Shown here: in pieces, positions 53,190 through 62,050 of the stretch
Layout of the letters: each line of letters begins with the position of its first letter
How positions within the stretch are numbered: position 1 is the stretch's first letter
DNA from: Nitrospira_D sp019636945
GTDB lineage: Bacteria; Nitrospirota; Nitrospiria; Nitrospirales; Nitrospiraceae
Reading direction: 5' to 3'
Assembly (NCBI RefSeq): GCF_047338595.1
Contig: NZ_JBLFBO010000002.1
Span: forward strand, 1 to 64,000
DNA length: 64,000 bases
Notes under the pieces: model-generated
What the model saw: the letters and a program-made list of their open reading frames with translations, nothing else
Database searches by the model: none
What the model was told of the DNA's origin: nothing
Position numbers and translations under genes: made by a program

Positions 53190-53212
53190 AGGAACTTCTC
53201 CTGTAGGTGGCC
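53190..53212 (-). repeat. Right arm of the inverted repeat flanking the IS element
   Basis: Read on the minus strand this segment is GGCCACCTACAGGAGAAGTTCCT, matching the left arm at 52251-52273. Without the IS the two arms would be about 75 bases apart. Confidence 0.55.
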
Positions 53213-53221
53213 TCTCCCCCC

Positions 53222-53656
53222 TCACTGCCATCCTGTCACGTCATACCCCTTCTCTTGCAAGCAGCGATTAACGAAGCCGGTGTAAGCCTGGCTGGGCTGT
53301 GAAGGACCGGCAAAAGCATGAAAGAGGCCGGTTAAGAGCCCCCAAACCGCTCCGCTGGCTGCGCCAACCATTGAGCCCAGACCGGCCGACGCACCGGAAA
53401 TCACTGCGCCCAAGGCTCCACTCGCCGCGCCCGCGCCGGCACCAACAGCCGTATTCGTCGCCACACGCCCTGCTTTGCCACTGCCTTCCTCCGCTCCGGC
53501 AGATTCCGCCAACTGTTTGCAGGTCTCGATGTCCTGTTCTGCCACCTCTTTTCCCACTGATTCCAAATGCTCGTTTGGATACAGCACCGGACGTGCACCG
53601 GAACAAGCCGAAAGCGTCAGCGCGACGAAGACGGCACTCAGCGTCATCCCCTTCAT
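53222..53656 (-). CDS. Glycine-zipper lipoprotein (copy B)
   Basis: The 144-residue protein has a lipobox (LTLSAC), then EVAEQDIETCKQLAESAG, a glycine-zipper region (TAVGAGAGAASGALGAVISG) and the end FVNRCLQEKGYDVTGWQ. Each element aligns with the paralogue at 51576-52010, including the two Cys residues of the mature part. The ATG at 53656 overlaps the DUF167 stop by four bases (ATGA), which fixes the start and shows coupling. Confidence 0.85.
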   Translation of the reverse strand: MKGMTLSAVFVALTLSACSGARPVLYPNEHLESVGKEVAEQDIETCKQLAESAGAEEGSGKAGRVATNTAVGAGAGAASGALGAVISGASAGLGSMVGAASGAVWGLLTGLFHAFAGPSQPSQAYTGFVNRCLQEKGYDVTGWQ

Positions 53657-53976
53657 TGTTTCACCGCTCCTTTCGAGTCTTGTGGCAGCAAGCGAGCCAC
53701 CAATACCTCTGCGGTGACTCCCCGGACACACAATCGCTTGCGTCGAGTCTCCGCTCCTCCTTGAATCTGAATCTGTGCTCGAGTGAGGGAACACCGGTTG
53801 GCGATAAAGCGGATCAGCTCTTCATTGGCGGCACCCTGAATCGGGCGAGCGGCGACACGGATCTTGATTGCATCTCCGTGTACTCCGACACATTCCGTTC
53901 GTGCCGCGTTAGGCTGAACATGCACGGTCAGGAGCACGCCGCGCTCACTGTCTCGTGCCAGGCAGGAGGTCCCCAT
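53653..53976 (-). CDS. DUF167 family protein (YggU-like)
   Basis: The 107-residue protein matches DUF167: VLLTVHVQPNAARTECVGVHGDAIKIRVAARPIQGAANEELIRF in pattern, with the conserved ARP and GAANEEL segments, then QIQGGAETRRKRL. The family is widespread with a known fold but no settled role. It overlaps the glycine-zipper gene downstream and lies 12 nt after the AAA+ gene stop. Confidence 0.92.
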   Translation of the reverse strand: MGTSCLARDSERGVLLTVHVQPNAARTECVGVHGDAIKIRVAARPIQGAANEELIRFIANRCSLTRAQIQIQGGAETRRKRLCVRGVTAEVLVARLLPQDSKGAVKQ

Positions 53977-53988
53977 GAGATAACGGAT

Positions 53989-54804
53989 TCAGAAGATGGC
54001 TTTGACGAGTTCGAGAATCGCCCGCTGCATATCCGCATCATCGGTAATCGGACGGGCAATGGCCACATCACACGCTCTCGCGGCTGGAACGCCCTGCTTG
54101 ATCAACGTCCCGGCATAGATCAAGAGTCTGGTGCTGACGCCTTCTTCCAAACCGTGGTTTCTGAGATTGCGGACTTTTTGGCCGAGCTTGACCAAATTTG
54201 CCGCAATCATTGGTTCCACTTCCGCTTCACGTTGAATCACTCGCGATTCGATGTCCGGAGCGGGATAATCAAATTCGATCGCCATGAAACGCTGCTTCGT
54301 GCTTTGCTTCAGGTCTTTGAGCACACTTTGGTATCCGGGGTTGTAGGAGATCACCAGCATAAACTCGTCGGCAGCCTCCACGATCTGCCCCTTCTTCTCA
54401 ATCGGGAGCACGCGACGATCATCACTGAGTGGATGGATGATGACGGTCGTATCCTTCCTGGCTTCAACCACCTCATCGAGATACACGATGGCTCCGTATT
54501 TCACTCCGACCGTCAACGGCCCGTCCATCCAGACCGTCTCCTGTCCCTTGAGGAGATACCGGCCAACTAAGTCTGAGGCCGTCAGATCTTCATGACAGGC
54601 AACCGTGATCAGCGGTCGACCGAGCTTGTAGGCCATGTATTGCACAAACCGGGTCTTCCCGCAGCCGGTCGGCCCCTTGAGCATCACCGGCAGTTTTCGC
54701 TCAGCGGCGATGGTGAACAGCCCGACCTCCCCAGAGACCTCGGCATAAAAGGGCTCCTGTGGGACTCGATACTGCGCTATGTCGATTTCACGTGCTTGTT
54801 GCAT
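53989..54804 (-). CDS. CbbQ/NirQ/NorQ-type AAA+ ATPase
   Basis: The 271-residue protein belongs to the MoxR-related AAA+ group: Walker A GPTGCGKT (about 43-50), HEDLTASDLVGRYLLKG, Walker B VYLDEVVEARKD, sensor FMLVISYNPGYQ and the STKQRF region. It ends with the small C-terminal domain SFCbbQ-like (ITDDADMQRAILELV). Such ATPases activate metalloenzymes such as Rubisco or nitric oxide reductase together with a von Willebrand A partner (CbbO/NorD). No such partner, Rubisco or reductase gene is in the window. Confidence 0.92.
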   Translation of the reverse strand: MQQAREIDIAQYRVPQEPFYAEVSGEVGLFTIAAERKLPVMLKGPTGCGKTRFVQYMAYKLGRPLITVACHEDLTASDLVGRYLLKGQETVWMDGPLTVGVKYGAIVYLDEVVEARKDTTVIIHPLSDDRRVLPIEKKGQIVEAADEFMLVISYNPGYQSVLKDLKQSTKQRFMAIEFDYPAPDIESRVIQREAEVEPMIAANLVKLGQKVRNLRNHGLEEGVSTRLLIYAGTLIKQGVPAARACDVAIARPITDDADMQRAILELVKAIF

Positions 54805-55188
54805 GACTCCACTACCCTTGGTACAGATGACGACCTGAAATCAGCCAATTACAGCCGGTCAATGACGCATCACGATAAACGGAACAAAGTGCCAAGATCA
54901 AGTGAGGAGGGATGATATTGCGTTCAAATGCGAAAAAGAATGAAGATGACATAGGCTTTGACTCCCTCTTCCTTGCATTCTGCGAGGGAGGTATCCACAT
55001 CGCGGCACGTGAAGGGCAGCATACATCATCATCTGGAGAGGACTGCCCCGTAGAACCTACTTGCGAACCTCCCAGACATGCTGGAAACCTTCCAACCTGC
55101 ACAAAATCAAGAACGCCAGGTGGGCCTCTCAAGTCGCCATCGGGGCCATCATAGATATAGCTCCATGATGGCACATCTTGCCGGCGTA
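54805..55188. other. Intergenic region between AAA+ and cupredoxin-like genes
   Basis: This region of 384 bp separates the 3' end of the cupredoxin-like gene from the AAA+ gene start and must carry the AAA+ gene promoter. An open frame of 126 codons on the minus strand crosses it but has no domain, no ribosome binding site and an odd composition, so I do not call it a gene. Confidence 0.4.
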
Positions 55189-55962
55189 TCACTTGCCATC
55201 AAACAACAGATCCAGCGATACCGTCTCGTTGGGCTTGACTGTGATCTTCTGCACCTGCGTTCCTACAATCGGATGCCACGCCTTGATCTGGTACGTGCCG
55301 GCAGGGAGGTCGGCCAGGGCAAACGAGCCATTACTGTCCGTTACGGCGTAGTAAGGATTGTCGATCGCATACCCCCAATTCTGCATGTACGGATGCATGC
55401 CGCACTGCATGGTGAACACTTTTCGCCCTTTCACCAACTGAACGATATCAGTCGTCCCGCTCGAGTTCAGTGCAGGGCGATGGAGGACGATATCGACTCC
55501 TGCAAGGTCGTAGGCATACCCCTGAATGTCATGGGCCACCGGATCTCGATTGACCACGGTAACTCGACGCTTGTCGCTGACCACGGTCACGAATGGCAAA
55601 AACTGGCACATCGTTGCTTCGACTTCAGCATCGGTGAAGGTAAACGGCTTGCCTTTTTGAATGTCCTCAATAACGATCACCACATCTTTAAGGCCGCCCT
55701 CCTGACTAACAGTAACTTCTTTCAGAAGGCGATGTCCGTTTCCATCTGACAGCTCCCCACAAAATGCACGGTCTGGGTAGCGGTGCAGTTTGAATTCTTT
55801 TGGCTCCGGTACCGAGCCCTTGAACGTGACCTTCCCCCGCACGATCGCGCCATCAGTCACGGTTCCGGACTCATAGGCCTCGGCGTTTTCCAACCATCCA
55901 AGGCTCAGCAGAGCTGATACACAGATCATCATCCACAGTCCTGTCCATGTCGCTGTTTTCAT
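55189..55962 (-). CDS. Secreted cupredoxin-like protein with carboxypeptidase-regulatory-like domain
   Basis: The 257-residue protein has a signal peptide (MMICVSALLSLGWLE, cleavage near AEA-YES). The N-terminal part (GAIVRGKVTFKGSVPEPKEF, then FCGELSDG) resembles small periplasmic metal-binding domains. The centre has VNRDPVAHDIQGYA and VFTMQCGMHPYMQNWG, where a His and a later Cys-x-x-His-x-x-Met fit a type 1 copper site. The C-terminus (SNGSFALADLPAGTYQIKAWHP) is a carboxypeptidase-regulatory-like fold. GGAGGGG precedes the ATG. It could be an electron carrier or copper chaperone; this is inference from the motif. Confidence 0.75.
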   Translation of the reverse strand: MKTATWTGLWMMICVSALLSLGWLENAEAYESGTVTDGAIVRGKVTFKGSVPEPKEFKLHRYPDRAFCGELSDGNGHRLLKEVTVSQEGGLKDVVIVIEDIQKGKPFTFTDAEVEATMCQFLPFVTVVSDKRRVTVVNRDPVAHDIQGYAYDLAGVDIVLHRPALNSSGTTDIVQLVKGRKVFTMQCGMHPYMQNWGYAIDNPYYAVTDSNGSFALADLPAGTYQIKAWHPIVGTQVQKITVKPNETVSLDLLFDGK

Positions 55963-56547
55963 ACTCCCCTCCGATTTTATAATTGCTGTCGCACAGTTAC
56001 CGCCGGATCGGCTCTATCCGAATGACTGATCAGCTTGAGCGGAGACCGCTGGATTTTGGGTACTCACCAAACAAGTGTCGGGGTGGACTGTCATCCCAAG
56101 GCCTTAGAGCAATCGCAACGGCTGCACCGATTACCTAAACGACCGATGGTGAGGTGATCCTCCTGCCTCACAAAATTTCAGAAGCAACTCGTATGCCTGA
56201 TGAAGCTGACACGACATCTACTGATTTTTTCAATGCCTTAGTATAGAACTGTGACAGGAGGAGAACATGCAAGACTCCAAGTAGATGAGAAACATGCAAA
56301 CTTTGCACGGTGATGGTCGAGGTTTCGTCCCGCGTGATAGTGAAGTCCGGCATCACCACTTGCAACCAGGATGAATGCTGCGGCAGATACTTCCCGGGGG
56401 CGCCGTACGACAACGTGTGGTGCGTCACAAAAAAACAACGGAATCGAGAGAACATGAACCTGCTGATGAATCATCACCCACACACACGAAGGAGATGTGT
56501 CGGGCAGTCCTGACAAGAGCAAAACCTGACTCACCAAGGACCAAGGC
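55963..56547. other. Long divergent region upstream of the pyruvate dehydrogenase operon
   Basis: This 585-bp stretch lies between the cupredoxin-like gene and aceE and should contain both promoters. At 56264 GGAGGAGAAC precedes ATGCAAGACTCC followed two codons later by a stop, which could be a short leader peptide. At 56295-56308 TGCAAACTTTGCAC forms an inverted repeat that recurs at 62995-63009. No other supported gene is seen. Confidence 0.45.
56295..56308. promoter_or_regulatory. Inverted repeat TGCAAACTTTGCAC upstream of aceE
   Basis: TGCAA and TTGCA arms flank a four-base centre. The same word with one change (TGCAAACCTTGCAC) lies after the last gene of the operon at 62996-63009. Its position about 240 bases before aceE would suit a distal regulator site. 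The function is inference. Confidence 0.35.
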
Positions 56548-59229
56548 ATGAGGGACGAGCATCGAATAGCTCGATCAGAAGGCGATTCTGATCCACAGGA
56601 AACGGGCGAATGGTTGGACTCGCTCGAGTACGTACTCGAGCGACACGGCGTCGAGCGGGCCACCTATTTGTTCGAACGACTCCGCGACCGGTTGGGCGAA
56701 CGTGGCGCCCAGGTCGCCCAATCGGTCAACACTCCGTACATTAACACGATTCCAGCCTCTCAACAGCCGCCCTACCCAGGTAACCTCGAACTAGAACGCC
56801 GAATTCGCAGCCTAGTCCGCTGGAATGCCATGGCGATGGTCGTCAAGGCCAACCAGCAGCGTCCTGGCATCGGCGGACATATTTCGACCTTTGCCTCAGC
56901 CGCCACCCTCTATGAAGTCGCGTTACACCATTTTTTACGGGGCAAAGCAGGACCCCAGGGCGGCGACCATGTCTACTTCCAGGGCCACGCTGCGCCAGGG
57001 ATCTATGCGCGTAGCTTCGTCGAGGGACGCCTCCACGAGGAAGCGCTCTACCACTTCCGTGCCGAACTCGACCCCAAGGGGGGCGGCTTGTCCTCCTATC
57101 CACACCCTTGGTTACTCCCTGACTACTGGGAGTTTCCGACCGTCTCGATGGGCTTGGGGCCGATCCTGTCGATTTACCAAGCACGCTTCAACCGTTACCT
57201 ACACGATCGAAGTCTTAAAGACACGAGTCAACAACGAGTCTGGGCGTTCGTCGGCGACGGTGAAACCGACGAACCGGAAAGTCTCGGCGCCCTCTCACTC
57301 GCCTCACGGGAACGGCTCGACAATCTCATCTGGGTCGTCAATTGTAATCTACAACGCCTCGATGGTCCTATACGTGGCAACGGCAAAATCATTCAGGAGT
57401 TGGAAGCGATCTTCCTCGGCGCTGGCTGGCGCGTCATCAAGGTAATCTGGGGCAGCGATTGGGACCCGCTGCTCGCGAAGGATGAAGAAGGCCTCCTGGT
57501 CAAGCGGATGGGCGAAGTGGTGGATGGTTGGTATCAAAAGTATGTGGTGGATGGCGGCGCCTTCGCGCGGGAGCATTTCTTCGGTGCCGATCCGCGACTG
57601 CTCAAACTAGTGGAACACTATTCCGACGAACAGATCCACAAAATGCTACGAGGCGGGCATGATCCGCGAAAACTCTACGCTGCCTACGAAGCCGCCGTGC
57701 AGCACAACGGACAACCCACCGTGATTCTGGCAAAAACGATCAAGGGCTACGGTCTTGGCGAAGCCGGCGAAGGACGCAACATCACCCATCAACAGAAGAA
57801 AATGAACGAACAGGAGTTACGGGAATTTCGCACGAGATTCAGCGTGCCGGTGCCGGACTCGGAACTGACGTCGACCCCGTTCTACAGACCGCCAGCCGAC
57901 AGCCCCGAGGCCGCATACCTCGCCGAACGCATCAAGGCGATGGGCGGTCCCATTCCGGAGCGGCGCGTCAATGTCGAATCGCTCAAGACGCCGGCGCTCG
58001 ACCAGTTTAAGGAGTTTCTTGAAGGATCGGGAGAGCGTTTGGTTTCCACCACCATGGGGTTCGCCCGAATGCTAAGCCGCCTGCTCGGCATGAAGGATTT
58101 TGGGAAATATCTCGTCCCGATCATTCCCGACGAAGCACGCACATTCGGCCTTGAGGCACTCTTCCGGCAATACGGCATCTACTCGCACGTCGGCCAACTG
58201 TATGAGCCGGTCGACAAAAGCTCACTGTTGTACTATTTCGAATCCAAAAACGGGCAAATTCTGGAAGAAGGCATTACGGAAGCAGGTGCCATGTCTTCGT
58301 ACATCGCGGGTGGGACCGCTTACGCGACACACGGAATCAATATGATTCCGTTCTATATCCTCTACTCGATGTTCGGGTTTCAACGGATCGGCGACTTGCT
58401 CTGGGCGGCCTGCGACATGCGCACTCGAGGGTTCGTACTGGGCGCCACTGCCGGACGCACGACATTGGAGGGGGAAGGCTTACAGCACCAGGACGGGCAG
58501 AGTCATCTACTCGCCAGTGCCTACCCGACGATTGCGGCCTACGATCCGGCCTTCATGTTTGAGCTGGCGGTCATTCTTCAAGACGGACTCAAGAGGATGT
58601 ACCAGGATCAACAGAGCCTTTCCTATTACATCACTCTGTACAACGAATCCTACCAGATGCCGGTGATGCCGCCGAATGCGGAAGAAGGCATCCGCGAGGG
58701 TCTGTATCGCTTGAGAGTCGCACCGGATCGTGCCAAGCACCGTGCACATCTCCTCGCAAGCGGTCCGCTGGTGAATGAAGCCCTACGTGCACAGAGCCTC
58801 CTGCAGGGCTACGGAGTAGCCGCCGATGTGTGGAGCGTGACGAGCTACAAGCAGCTGCGAATGAGCACACTCGAGACCGAGCGGTGGAATCTGCTGCACC
58901 CAGAAGACGTACCCCGCATAAGCTACCTGCAACGGACCGTTGAGCGGTTCGATGGCCCTTGCGTGGCTGTCAGCGACTATGTGCGCTTGGTCCCCCAGCA
59001 GATCGCGCCCTGGATTCCCGGTGGCCTCCTCACCCTGGGAACGGATGGATTTGGCAGGAGCGATACCCGTCAGGCGTTGCGGCGCTTCTTCGAAGTCGAC
59101 GCAGAACATTTAGTCGTGGCGACACTCTACGCCCTATTTCGTCGGGGAGCCGTGTCGGCACACCTGATCATGCAGGCTGCACGGGATCTCGAGGTTTCGA
59201 CCGATGGAGAGGCTCCTTGGCTCCGGTAA
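56548..59229 (+). CDS. aceE: Pyruvate dehydrogenase E1 component, homodimeric type
   Basis: The 893-residue protein is a single-chain E1 of the AceE type: IDTFASAATLYEVALHHFLRGK-like N-terminal domain (HISTFASAATLYEVALHHF), then the thiamine diphosphate motif GDGETDEPESLGAL to VVNCNLQRLDGP, the middle domain with AGAMSSYIAGGTAYATHG, and the C-terminal domain ending ARDLEVSTDGE. It decarboxylates pyruvate and passes the acetyl group to the lipoyl arm of E2. Length matches the family (about 885). AAGGA lies seven bases before the ATG. It leads an E1-E2-E3-ligase operon. Confidence 0.96.
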   Translation: MRDEHRIARSEGDSDPQETGEWLDSLEYVLERHGVERATYLFERLRDRLGERGAQVAQSVNTPYINTIPASQQPPYPGNLELERRIRSLVRWNAMAMVVKANQQRPGIGGHISTFASAATLYEVALHHFLRGKAGPQGGDHVYFQGHAAPGIYARSFVEGRLHEEALYHFRAELDPKGGGLSSYPHPWLLPDYWEFPTVSMGLGPILSIYQARFNRYLHDRSLKDTSQQRVWAFVGDGETDEPESLGALSLASRERLDNLIWVVNCNLQRLDGPIRGNGKIIQELEAIFLGAGWRVIKVIWGSDWDPLLAKDEEGLLVKRMGEVVDGWYQKYVVDGGAFAREHFFGADPRLLKLVEHYSDEQIHKMLRGGHDPRKLYAAYEAAVQHNGQPTVILAKTIKGYGLGEAGEGRNITHQQKKMNEQELREFRTRFSVPVPDSELTSTPFYRPPADSPEAAYLAERIKAMGGPIPERRVNVESLKTPALDQFKEFLEGSGERLVSTTMGFARMLSRLLGMKDFGKYLVPIIPDEARTFGLEALFRQYGIYSHVGQLYEPVDKSSLLYYFESKNGQILEEGITEAGAMSSYIAGGTAYATHGINMIPFYILYSMFGFQRIGDLLWAACDMRTRGFVLGATAGRTTLEGEGLQHQDGQSHLLASAYPTIAAYDPAFMFELAVILQDGLKRMYQDQQSLSYYITLYNESYQMPVMPPNAEEGIREGLYRLRVAPDRAKHRAHLLASGPLVNEALRAQSLLQGYGVAADVWSVTSYKQLRMSTLETERWNLLHPEDVPRISYLQRTVERFDGPCVAVSDYVRLVPQQIAPWIPGGLLTLGTDGFGRSDTRQALRRFFEVDAEHLVVATLYALFRRGAVSAHLIMQAARDLEVSTDGEAPWLR

Positions 59230-59269
59230 GCAAGGCTGACGCACTAAGAACGATTGGTAGGGATATGAC

Positions 59270-60562
59270 ATGAAAGTCGAGCTCCCATTTCTTGCGGAAG
59301 GTATCGAAGGCGGGGATGTCGTTCAGTTGTTGGTGCACGAGGGGGATCAAGTACGCGAGGGACAATCGCTGATTGAACTTGAAACCGAAAAGGCCACCGT
59401 GCCGGTGCCGGCACCCGTCGAAGGAACTGTCGTCCGTCTCCTCATTCAGCAAGGAGATCACGTGAAGGTCGGACAGGCGATCATTGAACTACAGGAATCT
59501 GAGGATAAAGCAAGAAAGGCGCAGACATCGGTTCCAGAGGAGTCGGCTGCCGTGGAACCGAATGCCGAGGCACAACGGGATCACCCGCAGGCCAGGCCGA
59601 CTAGTCCAATACCGACACCTGAGCGACCGGTCGTGGATCAGAAACCTGCCGTGGTCAGTCGACCGCCAGCGGGTCCAGCTATCCCAGCCCCGCCATCAGT
59701 TCGCCGGCTCGCGCGGGAACTGGGCGTAGACCTTTCACAGGTCAACGGATCGGAAGCCGGTGGGCGAATCACGGCTGAAGACGTGAAAACCTTCGTGCGG
59801 GAACGGACCACGCGCGGCACCAAGCTGGGGATAGGGGGAAATATCTTTTCCACGCCCTATGGGTCTGAACGGCGAGAGCCACTTTCCTCAACCCGTCGGA
59901 AAATCGCGGCGAACATGATACAAGCCTGGACAACCATCCCACACGTCCATCAATTCCAGGATGCTGATATCACCGATCTCATGGCCCTGCATAAACGGTA
60001 TGCCCCGGAATTTAAGAAGAAAGGCGCCACGCTGACGTTGAGCAGTCTCTTTGTGAAAGCTGTCGTCCATGCGCTGAAACTGTACCCGCAGCTGAATGCT
60101 ACTCTCGATCTCACCAACGGCGAGGTGATCTACAAGGACTACTACAACATCGGCGTGGCGGTGGACACACCAGCTGGCTTAATTGTGCCGGTTGTTCAGC
60201 AAGTGGACCAGAAAGATCTTCTCCAAATTTCGCTTGAGCTGGCCGACCTTGCCGAACGAACCCGCAAGCGAGAGGTTAAGCTCGAGGAGCTACGCGGCGC
60301 AACGTTCACGCTCAGCAACATGGGAGGAATCAGCGCTGGTCCGTTCCTGCCGATCATTAATCCTCCGCAAGTCGGCATTCTTGGTGTCGGAAAGGCACGG
60401 ATAACGCCGGTGTATCGGGACGGACAATTTGTGCCACGGCGAGTATTACAATTGTGCGTCGCCTATGATCACCGTCTGATAGACGGAGCGATCGGGGCAC
60501 GCTTTACCAACGAGATCGTCAAAGTATTGGAAGATTTTCAGGGCATGTTTCTGGGGCTCTGA
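59270..60562 (+). CDS. aceF: Dihydrolipoamide acetyltransferase (E2), one lipoyl domain
   Basis: The 430-residue protein has one lipoyl domain (about 1-76) with the lipoylated Lys in ETEKATV, a Pro/Ala-rich linker, a peripheral-subunit-binding domain (SVRRLARELGVDLSQVNGSE, about 143-176) and an acyltransferase domain with the catalytic YDHRLIDGA. It carries the acetyl group from E1 to coenzyme A. AceE-type enzymes in enterobacteria use an E2 with three lipoyl domains; this one has a single domain. It starts 40 nt after aceE. Confidence 0.95.
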   Translation: MKVELPFLAEGIEGGDVVQLLVHEGDQVREGQSLIELETEKATVPVPAPVEGTVVRLLIQQGDHVKVGQAIIELQESEDKARKAQTSVPEESAAVEPNAEAQRDHPQARPTSPIPTPERPVVDQKPAVVSRPPAGPAIPAPPSVRRLARELGVDLSQVNGSEAGGRITAEDVKTFVRERTTRGTKLGIGGNIFSTPYGSERREPLSSTRRKIAANMIQAWTTIPHVHQFQDADITDLMALHKRYAPEFKKKGATLTLSSLFVKAVVHALKLYPQLNATLDLTNGEVIYKDYYNIGVAVDTPAGLIVPVVQQVDQKDLLQISLELADLAERTRKREVKLEELRGATFTLSNMGGISAGPFLPIINPPQVGILGVGKARITPVYRDGQFVPRRVLQLCVAYDHRLIDGAIGARFTNEIVKVLEDFQGMFLGL

Positions 60563-60582
60563 ACGGGACGTGGTAGGGAGGG

Positions 60583-60622
60583 ATCTCGTGAAGCGTCCGC
60601 AGTCAACGAGATACGAGACCTG
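60583..60622. repeat. CGTGAAGCG / CGAGATACG intergenic repeat (copy 5)
   Basis: ATCTCGTGAAGCGTCCGCAGTCAACGAGATACGAG lies between aceF and lpdA, just after the aceF stop. CTCGTGAAGCGT is the reverse complement of the ACGCTTCACGAG word of copies 1-3, and CGAGATACG is shared with copy 3. Confidence 0.55.
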
Positions 60623-60633
60623 CAGGAGGGGGT

Positions 60634-62049
60634 ATGGCTGAATTGCGTTATGACGTCGCGGTGATCGGCGCCGGTCCCGGCGGCTATGCAGCTGCGTTCC
60701 AGGCTGCTGATCTTGGATTACGCACAGCCCTGATCGATGAGGATTCACAACTGGGCGGAACATGCCTGTTACGTGGCTGTATTCCCTCGAAAGCCTTGCT
60801 TCATGCGACTCGCTTGCTCACCGACGCAGAAGAGGCGGCAGTCTGGGGCATTCATTTCGGTAAACCTCGCGTGGACCTGGAGGCATTTCGTGACCGCGTG
60901 AGTGCGATCATCGGCAAACTCACAAACGGTGTGCGAACGCTGGCCGGCAGCCGGAAGGTCGAGGTGATCCAGGCACGAGCTTGGTTCAAGGATGCGACAA
61001 CCCTACAACTCTCTGGAGCCAATACGCCGTCCGAACTTTCGTTTGGGCACGCAATCATCGCCACCGGCTCAACACCCGTGATACCAGACTCGCTGAGGCT
61101 CCGCGATCCACGAGTGATGGATTCGACGGGCGCGCTCCGATTGCCAGACATCCCCCCCCGGCTTCTGGTCGTCGGCGGTGGATATATCGGTCTCGAGTTA
61201 GGCACAGTCTATCAGGCCCTCGGATCCGAAGTGACCGTGGTTGAGGCGTTACCACGCCTGCTGAACAACGTCGATGCAGATCTTCTGCGACCGCTGCATC
61301 AGCGTCTACTACGCCAGTTTAAGGCCATCACGCTAAACACCACCGTAGCAAAACTGGACGCGCAAGAGGACGGTCTGGTTGCAACCTTGACAGCGTCCCC
61401 AAAGACCAGTACCGAGACCTTCGATCGCGTACTCGTTGCTGTGGGACGCAGACCCAGTACCAATCAGCTTGGACTAGAACACACAGCGATCACGCTCACA
61501 CCGCGAGGCTTCATCCAAGTCGATCGGCAGATGCGCACGACCGAACCGACCATCTTTGCGATCGGTGACGTGGTCGGCGAACCGATGCTTGCCCACAAGG
61601 CGACACATGAAGGGTTGGTCGCCGCTCGAGTTATTGCCGGGAAACAGACAGCCTTCGATGCCGCGGCAATCCCCGCCGTTGTCTTCACTGACCCCGAAAT
61701 CGCTTGGTGCGGATTGACCGAAGACGCAGCCAGGGTCTCAGGACAAGCCGTGAAAGTCGTGCGGTTTCCCTGGGCTGCCTCGGGACGCGCGACGACGTTA
61801 GGCCGGACCGAAGGCGTGACCAAGCTCATACTGGATCCTGAATCCGGTCGCGTACTAGGCATGGGGCTTTGCGGCATCGGTGCGGGTGAGTTGATCGCCG
61901 AAGGGGTCCTCGCCGTCGAGATGGGTGCAGTCGCAGAAGACCTCGCGACCTCGATTCATCCTCATCCGACGGTGAGCGAAACGGTTATGGAAGCCGCTGA
62001 ATCGTTTTATGGTTCGCCAACACATCTTTTCATCCCCAAGCGGTCATGA
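60634..62049 (+). CDS. lpdA: Dihydrolipoyl dehydrogenase (E3)
   Basis: The 471-residue flavoprotein has an FAD-binding VAVIGAGPGGYAAAFQAADLG, the redox-active disulfide GGTCLLRGCIPSKALLHA, an NAD-binding VVGGGYIGLELGTVYQALG, and the C-terminal active-site segment HPHPTVSETVMEA. It reoxidises the lipoyl arm of E2. Length and motifs are those of the family. GGAGG (in CAGGAGGGGGT) precedes the ATG. It is third in the operon. Confidence 0.97.
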   Translation: MAELRYDVAVIGAGPGGYAAAFQAADLGLRTALIDEDSQLGGTCLLRGCIPSKALLHATRLLTDAEEAAVWGIHFGKPRVDLEAFRDRVSAIIGKLTNGVRTLAGSRKVEVIQARAWFKDATTLQLSGANTPSELSFGHAIIATGSTPVIPDSLRLRDPRVMDSTGALRLPDIPPRLLVVGGGYIGLELGTVYQALGSEVTVVEALPRLLNNVDADLLRPLHQRLLRQFKAITLNTTVAKLDAQEDGLVATLTASPKTSTETFDRVLVAVGRRPSTNQLGLEHTAITLTPRGFIQVDRQMRTTEPTIFAIGDVVGEPMLAHKATHEGLVAARVIAGKQTAFDAAAIPAVVFTDPEIAWCGLTEDAARVSGQAVKVVRFPWAASGRATTLGRTEGVTKLILDPESGRVLGMGLCGIGAGELIAEGVLAVEMGAVAEDLATSIHPHPTVSETVMEAAESFYGSPTHLFIPKRS

Positions 62050-62050
62050 C

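Noticed and set aside
54812..55192. Open frame of 126 codons on the minus strand
   Set aside because: It has no recognised domain, no ribosome binding site, and overlaps the end of the cupredoxin-like gene.
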